Assembly: GCF_038967635.1 (NCBI RefSeq)
Contig: NZ_CP152413.1
Span: 6,266,001 to 6,330,000 of the forward strand
DNA length: 64,000 nucleotides
Origin: Bradyrhizobium sp. B124
GTDB taxonomy: Bacteria > Pseudomonadota > Alphaproteobacteria > Rhizobiales > Xanthobacteraceae
Reading direction: 5' to 3'
Notes under the pieces: generated by a model
The model's database searches: none
What the model was told of the DNA's origin: nothing
The model's input: the letters and a program-made list of their open reading frames with translations, nothing else
Shown here: positions 1-7,812 of the stretch, in pieces
Numbering within the stretch: position 1 is the stretch's first letter
How the letters are laid out: each line of letters opens with the position of its first letter
Program-made: the position numbers and the translations under genes

Positions 1-2
1 GC

Positions 3-653
3 CTGCTCAACGAGCGCTACTCGGTGCGCGCGTTCCAGCCGCGCGAGGTGCCGCGCGACGTCATCGAGCACATCCTGACGACCGCACAGCGCACCGCGTC
101 GTGGTGCAACAGTCAGCCCTGGGAGGTCCTGATCGTCTCCGGCGAGGCCAAGGAGCGCTTTCGCAAGGCGATCTATGCCGAGGCTTCGCGCGGCCTCGGC
201 GAGGACTACGACTTCACGCCGCCGCGCGAATATGTCGGGGTCTATCTGGAGCGCCGCCGCGAGAGCGGGTTCCAGCTCTACAACACGCTCGGCATCGCGC
301 GCGGCGACAGGGTCGCTTACGCCAAACAGGCGCTGGAGAACTACAATTTCTTCGGCGCCCCGCACATTGCCGTGATCCATACCAACGAGCCGCTCGGCAT
401 CTACGGTGCGATCGATTGCGGCGGCTATGTCTCGAACTTCATGCTCGCCGCCCAGGCGCTCGGGCTCGGCACCATCCCGCAGGCCGCGATCGCGCGCCAT
501 TCCGGCCTGATCCGCCGCCATTTCAACCTGGCTGGGGATCGCCGGGTTGTCTGCGGTATCTCGTTCGGCTATGCGGATCATGCGCACAAGGTGAACAGCT
601 ACCGCACGTCGCGCGCAACTGTGGCGGATACTGTCACATTTGTGGATGTATAG
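3..653 (+). CDS. Nitroreductase family protein, 5' end outside window
   Basis: An FMN-dependent NAD(P)H nitroreductase-fold oxidoreductase; substrate unknown. The frame is open from the first bases of the window (L-L-N-E-R-Y-S-V-R-A-F), and R-Y-S-V-R is the phosphate-binding start typical of the family, so only a few N-terminal residues should be missing. An internal GTG at 24 is in frame but would remove that motif, so I do not use it. Further family signs are SWCNSQPWEV near the N-terminus, the mid-protein ALGLGTIPQAA stretch and a C-terminal GISFGYAD. About 216 residues are visible, close to the usual 210-230. The next gene on the same strand starts 78 bp downstream. Confidence 0.85.
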   Translation: MLNERYSVRAFQPREVPRDVIEHILTTAQRTASWCNSQPWEVLIVSGEAKERFRKAIYAEASRGLGEDYDFTPPREYVGVYLERRRESGFQLYNTLGIARGDRVAYAKQALENYNFFGAPHIAVIHTNEPLGIYGAIDCGGYVSNFMLAAQALGLGTIPQAAIARHSGLIRRHFNLAGDRRVVCGISFGYADHAHKVNSYRTSRATVADTVTFVDV

Positions 654-731
654 TTTCCTCAAGGCGGGAAGGTCGGTTCACCCTCCCGCCGAGGACAAGA
701 AGAAACGACAAGAAGAACGACTAGAACAACA

Positions 732-1142
732 ATGGCGAATAACGCCTCCCTGACGCCGGCGGAGATCAGCTGGCAACTGCACCGTCTGCCTGCGCTTGAG
801 CGCGACGCGTTCATCGCCGCGCATTACTTGGGACAGCCCGTCGCCTGGCAGACCCGCTTCTTCGATGCGATCGACTGGGGCGCGGGCTCCGTGCTGCAAT
901 TCAGCTTCCTGCAACGCGGCTGGCATCGCCATTCCCGGCTCGACAACCCGATCTATGCCTATATCGACATCGAGCAACATCCGGAAACACGCGGCCTGCG
1001 CCGCGGCCGGCGGATCGACCTCGAGGGCACGATCAAGGGCGTCGACTTCGTGACCGGGATTACGCTCACGCTCGACCGGTTCGAGATCTTGCCCGTCAAC
1101 TTTCTCGATCGCTTCGTCATCAACTCCGACAGCCGCTATTAA
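732..1142 (+). CDS. Conserved hypothetical protein, 136 aa
   Basis: I do not recognise this family. It is a soluble 136-residue protein without signal peptide or membrane segment. The N-terminal half is helical and rich in Trp/Arg (SWQLHRLPALERDAF); the C-terminal half looks beta-rich and ends in NSDSRY. Codon use matches the neighbours (high GC at third positions). It starts with ATG 78 bp after the nitroreductase and could share its transcript. Its last four bases overlap the end of the convergent WYL regulator gene. The reading frame is likely real because no competing frame on either strand gives a recognisable protein. Confidence 0.6.
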   Translation: MANNASLTPAEISWQLHRLPALERDAFIAAHYLGQPVAWQTRFFDAIDWGAGSVLQFSFLQRGWHRHSRLDNPIYAYIDIEQHPETRGLRRGRRIDLEGTIKGVDFVTGITLTLDRFEILPVNFLDRFVINSDSRY

Positions 1143-2134
1143 CGCCGGGCCGCGCGGCGCGACGGCGCGTCCACATAGCGCGCGGCCATCGCGCCCGCCA
1201 GCTCCGCCATCTTCTCGCGCAACTCCGCGGGCGCGATCACCTCGGCCTCGGCGCCGAGCCGCAGCAATTCGGAGGCGGCGTGCCACACCGTCTTACCGAC
1301 CGGCATGGTGGCGATCCGCCAGCCGTCGGTGTCGGCGGCTTCAGCAAGCCGCATCCGCGCCTTCACGTAAGGGTGGGCCAGCGCATCGAACAGTTGCAGC
1401 CCCAACGGCGACAGCCGCACCGTGGCCTCGTTCGGATGCAGCTCGGCCTCGAGCCGCGCGATCGAGGCGCGCCAGTAGGTGGCGAGATCGAACTCCCCCG
1501 GCCGCGCGAACGGCGTCTCCAGTGCGGTGCAATCCAGCACCCGCGCGACCCGGTAGGTGCGCACATTGCCGTCGACGAGGCCGGCGAGATACCAGCTGCC
1601 GCCCTTCAGCACGAGGCCGAGCGGCGCCACGCGCCGCCGCTTCTCGGCCTTCCAGCTCTGGTAGCGGATCTCGATCAGGGTCTCGCGCAGCACCGAGGCT
1701 GCAATGGCGCGCAGATGCTTCGGCTCCTCGGTCTCGCCGAACCAACCCGGCGCGTCGAGATGGAAGCGCTGCTGCATGCCCCGCGCGTTGGGGCGAAGAT
1801 TCTCCGGCAGCGCCGCCATCAGCTTGGTCTGCGCCGCCGCCATCGCGACATCGAGGCCGAGTGCGGCGGCGGGGCCGGGCAGGCCGGCCATGAACAGCGC
1901 CTCGGCCTCGCCCTGCGACAGCCCGTTGAGCCGCACCCGATAGCCGTCGAGCAGGCGATAGCCGCCCTCGGCGCCGCGGTCGGCATAGACGGGGACGCCG
2001 GCGGCCGAGAGCGCATCGATGTCGCGATAGATCGTGCGCACCGAGACCTCGCAGGCTTCGGCCAGCTCGGGTGCGGTGACCTGTCCCCGTGCCTGCAGGG
2101 TGGTGAGGATGGAAAACAGCCGGCTCGCGCGCAT
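1139..2134 (-). CDS. WYL-domain HTH transcriptional regulator (YafY/DeoR-like)
   Basis: A DNA-binding regulator with an N-terminal HTH_11 winged helix and a C-terminal WYL domain that usually senses a ligand. Residues 1-60 (MRASRLFSILTTLQ, then VSVRTIYRDIDALSAAGVP) are the typical winged helix; GGSWYLAGLVDG near residue 190 belongs to the WYL core. The frame stays open upstream to 2176, but I chose the ATG at 2134 because the winged helix starts there and the longer version would run into the operator. It is divergent from the GST gene; a perfect inverted repeat at 2144-2168 lies between them, which suggests autoregulation and control of the GST. About 331 aa, normal for the family. Confidence 0.85.
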   Translation of the reverse strand: MRASRLFSILTTLQARGQVTAPELAEACEVSVRTIYRDIDALSAAGVPVYADRGAEGGYRLLDGYRVRLNGLSQGEAEALFMAGLPGPAAALGLDVAMAAAQTKLMAALPENLRPNARGMQQRFHLDAPGWFGETEEPKHLRAIAASVLRETLIEIRYQSWKAEKRRRVAPLGLVLKGGSWYLAGLVDGNVRTYRVARVLDCTALETPFARPGEFDLATYWRASIARLEAELHPNEATVRLSPLGLQLFDALAHPYVKARMRLAEAADTDGWRIATMPVGKTVWHAASELLRLGAEAEVIAPAELREKMAELAGAMAARYVDAPSRRAARR

Positions 2135-2143
2135 GGAACGATC

Positions 2144-2168
2144 ATACCTGACACAAGATGTCAGGTAT
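2144..2168. promoter_or_regulatory. Perfect inverted repeat, probable WYL-regulator operator
   Basis: ATACCTGACA, 5 bp, TGTCAGGTAT: a perfect 10-bp inverted repeat in the short gap between the divergent WYL regulator and GST genes. Its left edge is 10 bp from the regulator start. Position and symmetry fit an operator shared by both promoters; binding is inferred. Confidence 0.75.
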
Positions 2169-2217
2169 AGGCGCACATAAGGAGGCCACGCCCCTGACGG
2201 CGCAAGGAGACCCGCTG

Positions 2218-2871
2218 ATGACCACCGTTGCCCCCACCGACCGCGTCACGCTGTATTACTCGCCGCAGAGCCGCGCCACCGGCACCCGCGTGCTGCTGGA
2301 GGAACTCGGCGCGCCTTATGATTTGCATATCCTCAACATGAAGGCGGCAGAGCAGCGCAAGGACGCCTATCTCGCGATCAATCCGCTCGGCAAGGTGCCG
2401 GCGATCCGTCATCGCGATGCGCTGGTGACCGAGCAGGTCGCGATCTTCATCTACCTTGCCGATCTGTTCCCGCAGGCGGGCCTGACGCCCGCGCTGAACG
2501 ACCCGCGCCGCGGCCCCTATCTGCGCTGGATCGCCTATTACGGCGCCTCGTTCGAGCCGGCGGTGATCGACCATTTCATGAAGCGCGAGCCGGCGCCGAT
2601 CACGCAGTCGCCCTACGCCGATTACGACACCATGCTGGGCACGCTCGAGGCGCAGCTCGCAAAGGGGCCCTATCTGCTCGGCGAAGAGATCACGGCGGCG
2701 GACATCCTTTGGGGCATCGCGTTCAGTTGGACCATGATGTTCGGCATCGTGCCGAAAAGGGACGTCTTCGTCCGCTATTCCGAACGCATCGCCGCGCGCC
2801 CGGCTTTCATCCGGATCTCGAAGGCCGACGACGAGATGGCGGCGCAGCATGCAGCCGCCGCCGGAGTGTGA
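2218..2871 (+). CDS. Glutathione S-transferase family protein
   Basis: A cytosolic GST-fold protein, probably conjugating or reducing small electrophiles with glutathione. The N-terminal thioredoxin-like domain (about residues 8-85) shows YYSPQSRATGTRVLLEELG, the cis-proline segment NPLGKVPAI and the glutathione-contacting E-Q-V-A-I-F motif. The all-helical C-terminal domain follows, with the N-capping-box-like segment ITAADILWGIAFSW near residue 160. I use the ATG at 2218, preceded by AAGGAGA; an in-frame ATG at 2158 falls inside the operator. 217 aa, typical. The WYL regulator is divergent and probably controls it. The DUF6157 gene follows 14 bp downstream, likely in the same transcript. 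Confidence 0.87.
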   Translation: MTTVAPTDRVTLYYSPQSRATGTRVLLEELGAPYDLHILNMKAAEQRKDAYLAINPLGKVPAIRHRDALVTEQVAIFIYLADLFPQAGLTPALNDPRRGPYLRWIAYYGASFEPAVIDHFMKREPAPITQSPYADYDTMLGTLEAQLAKGPYLLGEEITAADILWGIAFSWTMMFGIVPKRDVFVRYSERIAARPAFIRISKADDEMAAQHAAAAGV

Positions 2872-2885
2872 TACGGATCGTGCCG

Positions 2886-3320
2886 ATGGCGAAACCCCTG
2901 TACAGCACCAACTGCTTCAACACCCTGATCCGCGTCGCCGAGGATTGCCCGGCGCAGCGCGGCGAGGAGCCGCAGCTGCGTGGCGGTCAGCCGACGGTTG
3001 CCGTGCTGCAATACCGGATGATCGCCGGAGCGCCCTACAGATACACCTCCGACGACGTGGTGTTCGCGACCTCGTCGGCCGGCCGCGCGCTCGATGCGAA
3101 GGCGGCGAAGAAGGCGCGCAGCCTCGCCCGCGAGACGTTCTTCTCGCGCGGCCAGGCCTGCATGCGCGCCTCGCCGCTCGGCAAGCGTTTCGGCTGGGGC
3201 GTTCACGCCGACGCCGACGGCCGCATCGCAATCTACGCCGTCGACAGCAAGCGTTATCAGGCGCTGGCCGGTGATCCGGAGATTGCGCAGACGCGCGCGA
3301 TGCGGTCGAAGCGGGCGTGA
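2886..3320 (+). CDS. DUF6157 family protein
   Basis: A small soluble protein of 144 aa whose start (MAKPLYSTNCFNTLIRVAEDCP) and middle (VAVLQYRMIAGAPYRYTSDDVVF) match what I recall of the DUF6157 family. Function unknown. A C-terminal segment (SPLGKRFGWGVHADADGRIAIY) is also characteristic. The ATG at 2886 fits these landmarks; a longer in-frame opening upstream lies inside the GST gene and is not plausible. It follows the GST by 14 bp, so the two are probably co-transcribed and under the same WYL regulator. No signal peptide or membrane helix. Confidence 0.75.
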   Translation: MAKPLYSTNCFNTLIRVAEDCPAQRGEEPQLRGGQPTVAVLQYRMIAGAPYRYTSDDVVFATSSAGRALDAKAAKKARSLARETFFSRGQACMRASPLGKRFGWGVHADADGRIAIYAVDSKRYQALAGDPEIAQTRAMRSKRA

Positions 3321-3330
3321 CGCTTTTTAT

Positions 3331-3488
3331 CCTCCCCTGGAGGGGGAGGATCGACGCGAATGAAATGAGCGGCGAGGTGGGGTGAAAGTCTCTCCAATCG
3401 GGCACTGCCCGCGTTGAGAGATCACCCCACCCCGTCTCACATTCCGCTGCGCTCCATGTGAGCCGACCCTCCCCCTCCAGGGGAGGGT
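3331..3488. repeat. Palindromic intergenic repeat, family A copy 1
   Basis: The ends are inverted (CCTCCCCTGGAGGGGGAGG at the left, CCCTCCCCCTCCAGGGGAGG at the right) around an inner inverted pair, GGCGAGGTGGGGTG and CACCCCACCCCG. The second copy is at 21995-22152. This is a REP/BIME-like element; with copy B it fills most of the 322-bp gap 3321-3642, where I see no gene. Confidence 0.8.
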
Positions 3489-3515
3489 GAAGCATCGGTG
3501 CATCCTCCCAGTCCC

Positions 3516-3618
3516 GTCATCCTGAGGTGCGAGCGCAGCGAGCCTCGAAGGATGAATCGGCCACCAGCCGGGCCGTCGACCCTTCGAGACGGCCGCTTCG
3601 CGGCCTCCTCAGGGTGAC
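3516..3618. repeat. Palindromic intergenic repeat, family B copy 1
   Basis: It starts GTCATCCTGAGG and ends CCTCAGGGTGAC, with inner inverted CCTCGAAGGAT and CCTTCGAGACGG. Other copies are at 7488-7588, 15908-16004 (broken by the IS) and a degenerate one at 57678-57745. Confidence 0.8.
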
Positions 3619-3642
3619 GGTAGTTAGAGCGCGAAGGGTCCG

Positions 3643-4443
3643 CTAAAACCTCGGCGCCCGCTTCTCGGCGAACGCTTTGATGCCTTCCTTGATCTCATCG
3701 CCGTGCATGCTGTCGCTGTGGCGCTGGTCGGCGGCGGCCTCATCCAGCTCGCCGCGGGCGAATTCGTTGATCGCGCGTTTCATGCCGGCCATCGCCTTCG
3801 GAGCATTGCCGGCCAGGATCGTGGCGAGCTTGTCGACCTCTTCGTCGAGCAGGTCGAGCGACACCATCGCGGTGAGGTAGCCGATCCGCAGCATCTCCGG
3901 CGCTGTGATCTTCTGCGCGGTCAGGAACAGCAGCTTGGCGTTGTCGACCCCGAGCCGTGTGACGTAGCGCCGGATGCCGCTCTTGTAATAGTGCAGCCCG
4001 AGCCGCGCCGCCGGCATGAACATCTCCGCGGTATCGACGCCGATGCGGAAGTCGCAGGCGAGCGCCAGGTCGGTCGAGCCGCCATAGACCCCGCCATTGA
4101 GCCGGCAGATCGTCGGCACGCTCAGATCCTCGAGCCGGTTCACCACCACCTCGAACGCTGAGCCCGCACTTTGCTGCTCGCTCTCGCTCACCGCGCGCTC
4201 GGCCACCGAGTTGAGGTCGTAGCCGGCGGAGAACGCGCGGCCGGTTCCGGTCAGCACCAGCACGCGGATCGCGGGATCGGCCTCGATCCGGTCGAACAGC
4301 CTGACCAGCTCGCCGAGATCCTCGGCCTGCAGGCGGTTGAGATGCTTCGGCCGGTTGAGGCGGATCGTGGCGCGTGCGCCCGCGATTTCTAGCACGGGTC
4401 CGCTGGCGGTGTTGGCCGCGTCGGCCATCTTGGTCTCCATCAT
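3643..4443 (-). CDS. Enoyl-CoA hydratase/isomerase family protein, atypical active site
   Basis: A crotonase-fold protein of 266 aa. The CoA/oxyanion-hole signature GRAFSAGYDLNSV (residues 69-81) and NGGVYGGSTDLALACDFRIG (116-135) are clear. In classical hydratases two glutamates activate water. Here the first position is Asp125 (GGSTDLA instead of GGGxELA) and the second, normally in a PE motif, reads P-A-A (144-146). It is therefore more likely an isomerase, a hydrolase-type member or a non-catalytic homologue than a true hydratase. The ATG at 4443 overlaps the stop of the upstream channel gene by 4 bp (ATGA), so the two are translationally coupled; a second possible start is Met6. Confidence 0.82.
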   Translation of the reverse strand: MMETKMADAANTASGPVLEIAGARATIRLNRPKHLNRLQAEDLGELVRLFDRIEADPAIRVLVLTGTGRAFSAGYDLNSVAERAVSESEQQSAGSAFEVVVNRLEDLSVPTICRLNGGVYGGSTDLALACDFRIGVDTAEMFMPAARLGLHYYKSGIRRYVTRLGVDNAKLLFLTAQKITAPEMLRIGYLTAMVSLDLLDEEVDKLATILAGNAPKAMAGMKRAINEFARGELDEAAADQRHSDSMHGDEIKEGIKAFAEKRAPRF

Positions 4444-5552
4444 TGGTTCTCACGTTCGCGCCGCTTCGCCTCGGCGTCGATGGTCTCGGCGAGATCGGGA
4501 TGCCTTGCCATCAACAGGCGGAAATCGACGAGGTCAAGCACCAACAGCCGGGTCACCTTGCTGGTCGAGACGCTGGCGCCCCGCTTGGCGTTGCCGAGCA
4601 GCGCCATCTCGCCGAAGAATGCGCCTTCGCCGAGCTTCACCTTGCGTCCGGGCAGGTCGACCTCCACCTCGCCGGCGGCGACGAAATACATGCAGTCGCC
4701 ATTGGTGTCCTTGCGGATGATCATGGTGCGCGGCGGCAGGTCCATGGTCCGCAGCACCTGGGTGACGTCGGCGATCGCGGCCGGGCCGAGATGCGCGAAG
4801 AACGGCACCTTGCTGACGGTCTCCCAGGTTCTCAGAAAATTGTCGCGGCGGGTTTCCGCGGCAAAGCCGGTCGCCAGAATACCGGTCCACAGCCCGAACA
4901 CGCCGAGGCCCGAGATCATCACCATGGCAGCGACCATGCGGCCGAGCGGGGTGATCGGCACCACGTCGCCATAGCCTGTCGTGGTCAGCGTCACCACCGC
5001 CCACCACAGCGCCGCCGGCACGCTGCCGAAGGTCTGCGGCTGGACGTCCCGCTCCAGGAAGTATTCGGCGACGGAGGCCAGGAACACCACCATCAGGAAG
5101 ATCACCAGCACGCTGAGCAGCGGGCCGGATTCCACCACGAGCACGCGCCGGAGCTGGCGCAGGCCGGGAATGCCTGGCACCACCTTGAGCATCCAGAGCA
5201 CACCGAGCAGCCATGCGGTTTTCGGCTCGATGCCGCTGAGCAGGGCCAATGGCACCGCCAGCGCACCGACCGCATCGACGACGCCAGCGCTTGACAGCGC
5301 GTAGAACCAGAGCTTGTCCTGCCGCCGCATGTGCCGCAGCCGCACCAGCCATTCGAACACGAAATAGGCAAGGCAGGCCCACAGCAGCGCATCGACCCAG
5401 TGCGGGACCGTGTCATAGGCCGGCGCGACCGTCAGCAGCGTCATCATGGCGACACCGACCGTGACCGCGACATAGGCCGCCGTGGTCATGTTGCGGCCGG
5501 CGGTGGCGGAAACGAAGCGCGTCAAGGCCGGAAGGACGATCGGCTTGGACAT
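4440..5552 (-). CDS. Cyclic-nucleotide-gated potassium channel (MlotiK1-like)
   Basis: A six-helix K+ channel subunit with a C-terminal cyclic-nucleotide-binding domain, 370 aa (MlotiK1 of Mesorhizobium is about 355). Helices S1-S4 span roughly residues 24-150, S5 is LSVLVIFLMVVFLASVAEYF, the selectivity filter TTTGYGD is near residue 190, and S6 follows. The cNBD covers about 245-365, with the phosphate-binding cassette GAFFGEMALLGNAKRGAS, in which FGEMAL and the Arg before A-S match the cAMP-contacting residues. It probably opens on cAMP binding at the inner membrane. Its stop overlaps the start of the enoyl-CoA hydratase-like gene. Another cNMP-binding protein gene starts divergently at 5873. 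Confidence 0.9.
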   Translation of the reverse strand: MSKPIVLPALTRFVSATAGRNMTTAAYVAVTVGVAMMTLLTVAPAYDTVPHWVDALLWACLAYFVFEWLVRLRHMRRQDKLWFYALSSAGVVDAVGALAVPLALLSGIEPKTAWLLGVLWMLKVVPGIPGLRQLRRVLVVESGPLLSVLVIFLMVVFLASVAEYFLERDVQPQTFGSVPAALWWAVVTLTTTGYGDVVPITPLGRMVAAMVMISGLGVFGLWTGILATGFAAETRRDNFLRTWETVSKVPFFAHLGPAAIADVTQVLRTMDLPPRTMIIRKDTNGDCMYFVAAGEVEVDLPGRKVKLGEGAFFGEMALLGNAKRGASVSTSKVTRLLVLDLVDFRLLMARHPDLAETIDAEAKRRERENQ

Positions 5553-5872
5553 CGGAACGGAGCTTGCCTGTCGCTGAACTACTGGAATTGAGGCGCCCCT
5601 GCGAATGGCGGAGCCTGTGTCACAACGTGCCTCTCCCGGTTGAGGCCGTCAACGCGCAGGCGGTGGCGGGATGGTCGCGGCGAAAGTCCCAAATGTTGGA
5701 CGAATGGCCTAACCATGTTGGCCCGTTTTTGCGCCCGCGAATGTGAGAAATCAGACAAATCGTCGCTTTTTCACCGTATATCAGGGATGCTGGTCACCGA
5801 TGCGACCTCGGCCGGAATGAAGCGACTAATAAGGCGATCTTGTTCACTTCTTGAGAAATTGGTTGGTTTCCG

Positions 5873-6541
5873 ATGGATACCTCACATCTCGCGGAGCACG
5901 CCGGCGCCGCCGGCAGTTTCTTCGCATCGATCTTCGTGGTCGCCACGCTGTCGATGCGGACCATGATCCCGTTGCGCGTCTTTGCCATCCTGACCAACAT
6001 CATCCTGATCGCGACCGCCGTCCCGACCCATAATTACGCGACGCTGATTCTGCATGCCGTGCTGCTGCCGGTGAACACCTATCGTCTGCACCAGATGCTG
6101 CAACTGGTCCGCAACGTGAAGAAATCGGTCAACAGCGATCTGTCGATGGACTGGCTGAGGCCATTCACGACGGAGCGCAAATGCACCGCGGGCGAAGTCC
6201 TGTTCTACAAGGACGAGAAGGCCGACAGCATGTTCTACATTGTCAGCGGCCGCTTCCGCCTGGTCGAATCCGGCATCGAGCTGCCGGTCGGCGCCCTGGT
6301 CGGCGAGTTTGGCATGCTGTCGCCGTCGAACACCCGCACCCAGACGCTGGAGTGCGTCGAAACCGGCATGGTGCTGTCGGTGACCTATGACCAGGTCGAG
6401 CAGCTTTACGTTCAGAACCCGGCGTTCGGCTTCTACCTCCTGCGTCTGTTCAGCGCCCGCCTGTTCGAGAATATCTCGACGCTCGAGCAGCGGCTCGCGC
6501 AGCACGCCACCCCACAGGTCGCGGAGCCAAAACCTGCATGA
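5873..6541 (+). CDS. Membrane-anchored cyclic-nucleotide-binding protein
   Basis: A 222-aa protein with about two to three hydrophobic helices in residues 14-78 (including VFAILTNIILIATAV and YATLILHAVLLPVNTY), followed by a cNBD at about 95-205 (CTAGEVLFYKDEKADSMFYI, then GALVGEFGMLSPSNTRTQT). The layout of short membrane helices plus one cNBD recalls Popeye-domain proteins; I infer this from architecture only. The cassette reads GEFGMLSPSNTRTQT, so the Arg that contacts the cyclic phosphate may be the R in NTRTQT. Its stop overlaps the next start (ATGA at 6538-6541), so the two proteins are made together. It is divergent from the K+ channel gene. Confidence 0.78.
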   Translation: MDTSHLAEHAGAAGSFFASIFVVATLSMRTMIPLRVFAILTNIILIATAVPTHNYATLILHAVLLPVNTYRLHQMLQLVRNVKKSVNSDLSMDWLRPFTTERKCTAGEVLFYKDEKADSMFYIVSGRFRLVESGIELPVGALVGEFGMLSPSNTRTQTLECVETGMVLSVTYDQVEQLYVQNPAFGFYLLRLFSARLFENISTLEQRLAQHATPQVAEPKPA

Positions 6542-7443
6542 GCCCCGCGACGAGTTCTGGAGGCGCCGCAGTGCCGGATGACGACAGTCTGCTGGCTTCG
6601 CTTCGTTACCTCTTTGCCGATATCATCGGCGATGAGGACGAGGGGCCGCCGGTGCTGCCCGACGCCTGCCCGGACCACCTCGGGCCCGCGGTCACCGATG
6701 CCATCCATCTGTTGATCGCCTATCAGAGCACGAGCTACGCCCAGCTCTACATCGACCGGCTCAAACGCTTCGTCGGCCGCCGCGGCGTTGACGACGCCCT
6801 GCTTGCCGAGATCGCGCGGCTGATGGCCGAGCGCATGGCCTATGAGGACGCGATCCGCATCGCGCAGCTCAAGCTCGGCGAAGTCAACGCGGCGGGCGGC
6901 CTTGCGGCGCGCTCGGCCGACGACGTCAAGAAACTCCGCCTCGACGAGTTGATCGACGCCCTGCCGGAGATGGTCGCCGATCCGGTGCTTGCCGTGCTCG
7001 ACCGGCTCGGCTGGCGCCGCCGCCGGGTCTCGATCCGTTTCAGCGCCAACACCCGCTTCAGCGTTCGCCGGCTCCGGATCGAGGCCGGCCTGAAGCGCTG
7101 GCGGCTGTTCTCGGGGCGCTACGCCAAGGAACGCATCTGGGTCGAGCGCTGGCTGCACATGATCGATCGCAGCTTGACCAAGCAGCCGGGCGCGGTCTCA
7201 GCGATTGTGCAGACCGCGACCATGATCCAGGGCTACGGCGATCCCTATCGCCAGGGCATCGCGGACTGGCACGTGATCATCGACGGACTGGTCAAACCGA
7301 CCTTCGACGGCGTGCTCGCGCTTCCCGATCTTGCCGCCGCCATCACCGAGGCCCGCGCCGCCATCATGCCCGATCCGCGGCAGGCCTCGCTGAAGCGCAA
7401 GATCGCAGAGATTCGCGCGCGGGTGCCGGCGGCGGCGCCGTAA
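6538..7443 (+). CDS. Stand-alone DUF6537-like protein (IorB C-terminal domain homologue)
   Basis: A 301-aa soluble protein. The segments YQSTSYAQLYIDRLKRFVG, RLMAERMAYEDAIRIAQLKL and LFSGRYAKERIWVERWL resemble the C-terminal extension (DUF6537) of the beta subunit of indolepyruvate ferredoxin oxidoreductases, which follows the catalytic KGOR gamma domain. Here no gamma domain or other IorAB gene is nearby, so this copy is an orphan. It is translationally coupled to the cNMP-binding membrane protein (4-bp overlap), which hints at a new role, perhaps as a partner responding to cyclic nucleotide. The family assignment is from memory of conserved strings and only moderately sure; the frame itself is certain. 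Confidence 0.65.
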   Translation: MSPATSSGGAAVPDDDSLLASLRYLFADIIGDEDEGPPVLPDACPDHLGPAVTDAIHLLIAYQSTSYAQLYIDRLKRFVGRRGVDDALLAEIARLMAERMAYEDAIRIAQLKLGEVNAAGGLAARSADDVKKLRLDELIDALPEMVADPVLAVLDRLGWRRRRVSIRFSANTRFSVRRLRIEAGLKRWRLFSGRYAKERIWVERWLHMIDRSLTKQPGAVSAIVQTATMIQGYGDPYRQGIADWHVIIDGLVKPTFDGVLALPDLAAAITEARAAIMPDPRQASLKRKIAEIRARVPAAAP

Positions 7444-7487
7444 GAGTGCAGACATTCTCGCTTGCAATGACGTGGAGAACGTGGACC

Positions 7488-7588
7488 GTCACCCTGAGGT
7501 GGCCGCTTCTTTAGCGGCCCTCGAAGGGTCGACGGCCTGACTGTGGCCGTGCATCCTTCGAGACGCGCTGCGCGCTCCTCAGGATGAC
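7488..7588. repeat. Palindromic intergenic repeat, family B copy 2
   Basis: It starts GTCACCCTGAGG and ends CCTCAGGATGAC, with inner CCTCGAAGGGTCGACGG and CATCCTTCGAGACG. Together with the family C repeat it occupies most of the 369-bp gap 7444-7812, in which I see no gene. Confidence 0.8.
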
Positions 7589-7667
7589 GGAGCTAGAGCT
7601 TTGTTACGCGCCGTCCGAGCCGACTCACCGCTTGATATGCGGCCGCTCGTCCTAGCCGGTACGCAGT

Positions 7668-7788
7668 GTCGTCCTGGCGAAAGCCAGGACCCATTACCCC
7701 AAATGCAAATTGTTGCGCAGCGCCGGGGCCGCGATCCCGTTCAGCACCGAAAGCAGTGGCAATGGGTCCTGGCTTTCGCCAGGACGAC
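7668..7788. repeat. Palindromic intergenic repeat, family C copy 1
   Basis: The ends GTCGTCCTGGCGAAAGCCAG and CTGGCTTTCGCCAGGACGAC are exact inverted complements apart from edge bases; each arm is itself a small hairpin. Other copies are at 48471-48588 and 57523-57643. Confidence 0.82.
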
Positions 7789-7812
7789 AGTGGCGGATGT
7801 GGCGCGACCGCC

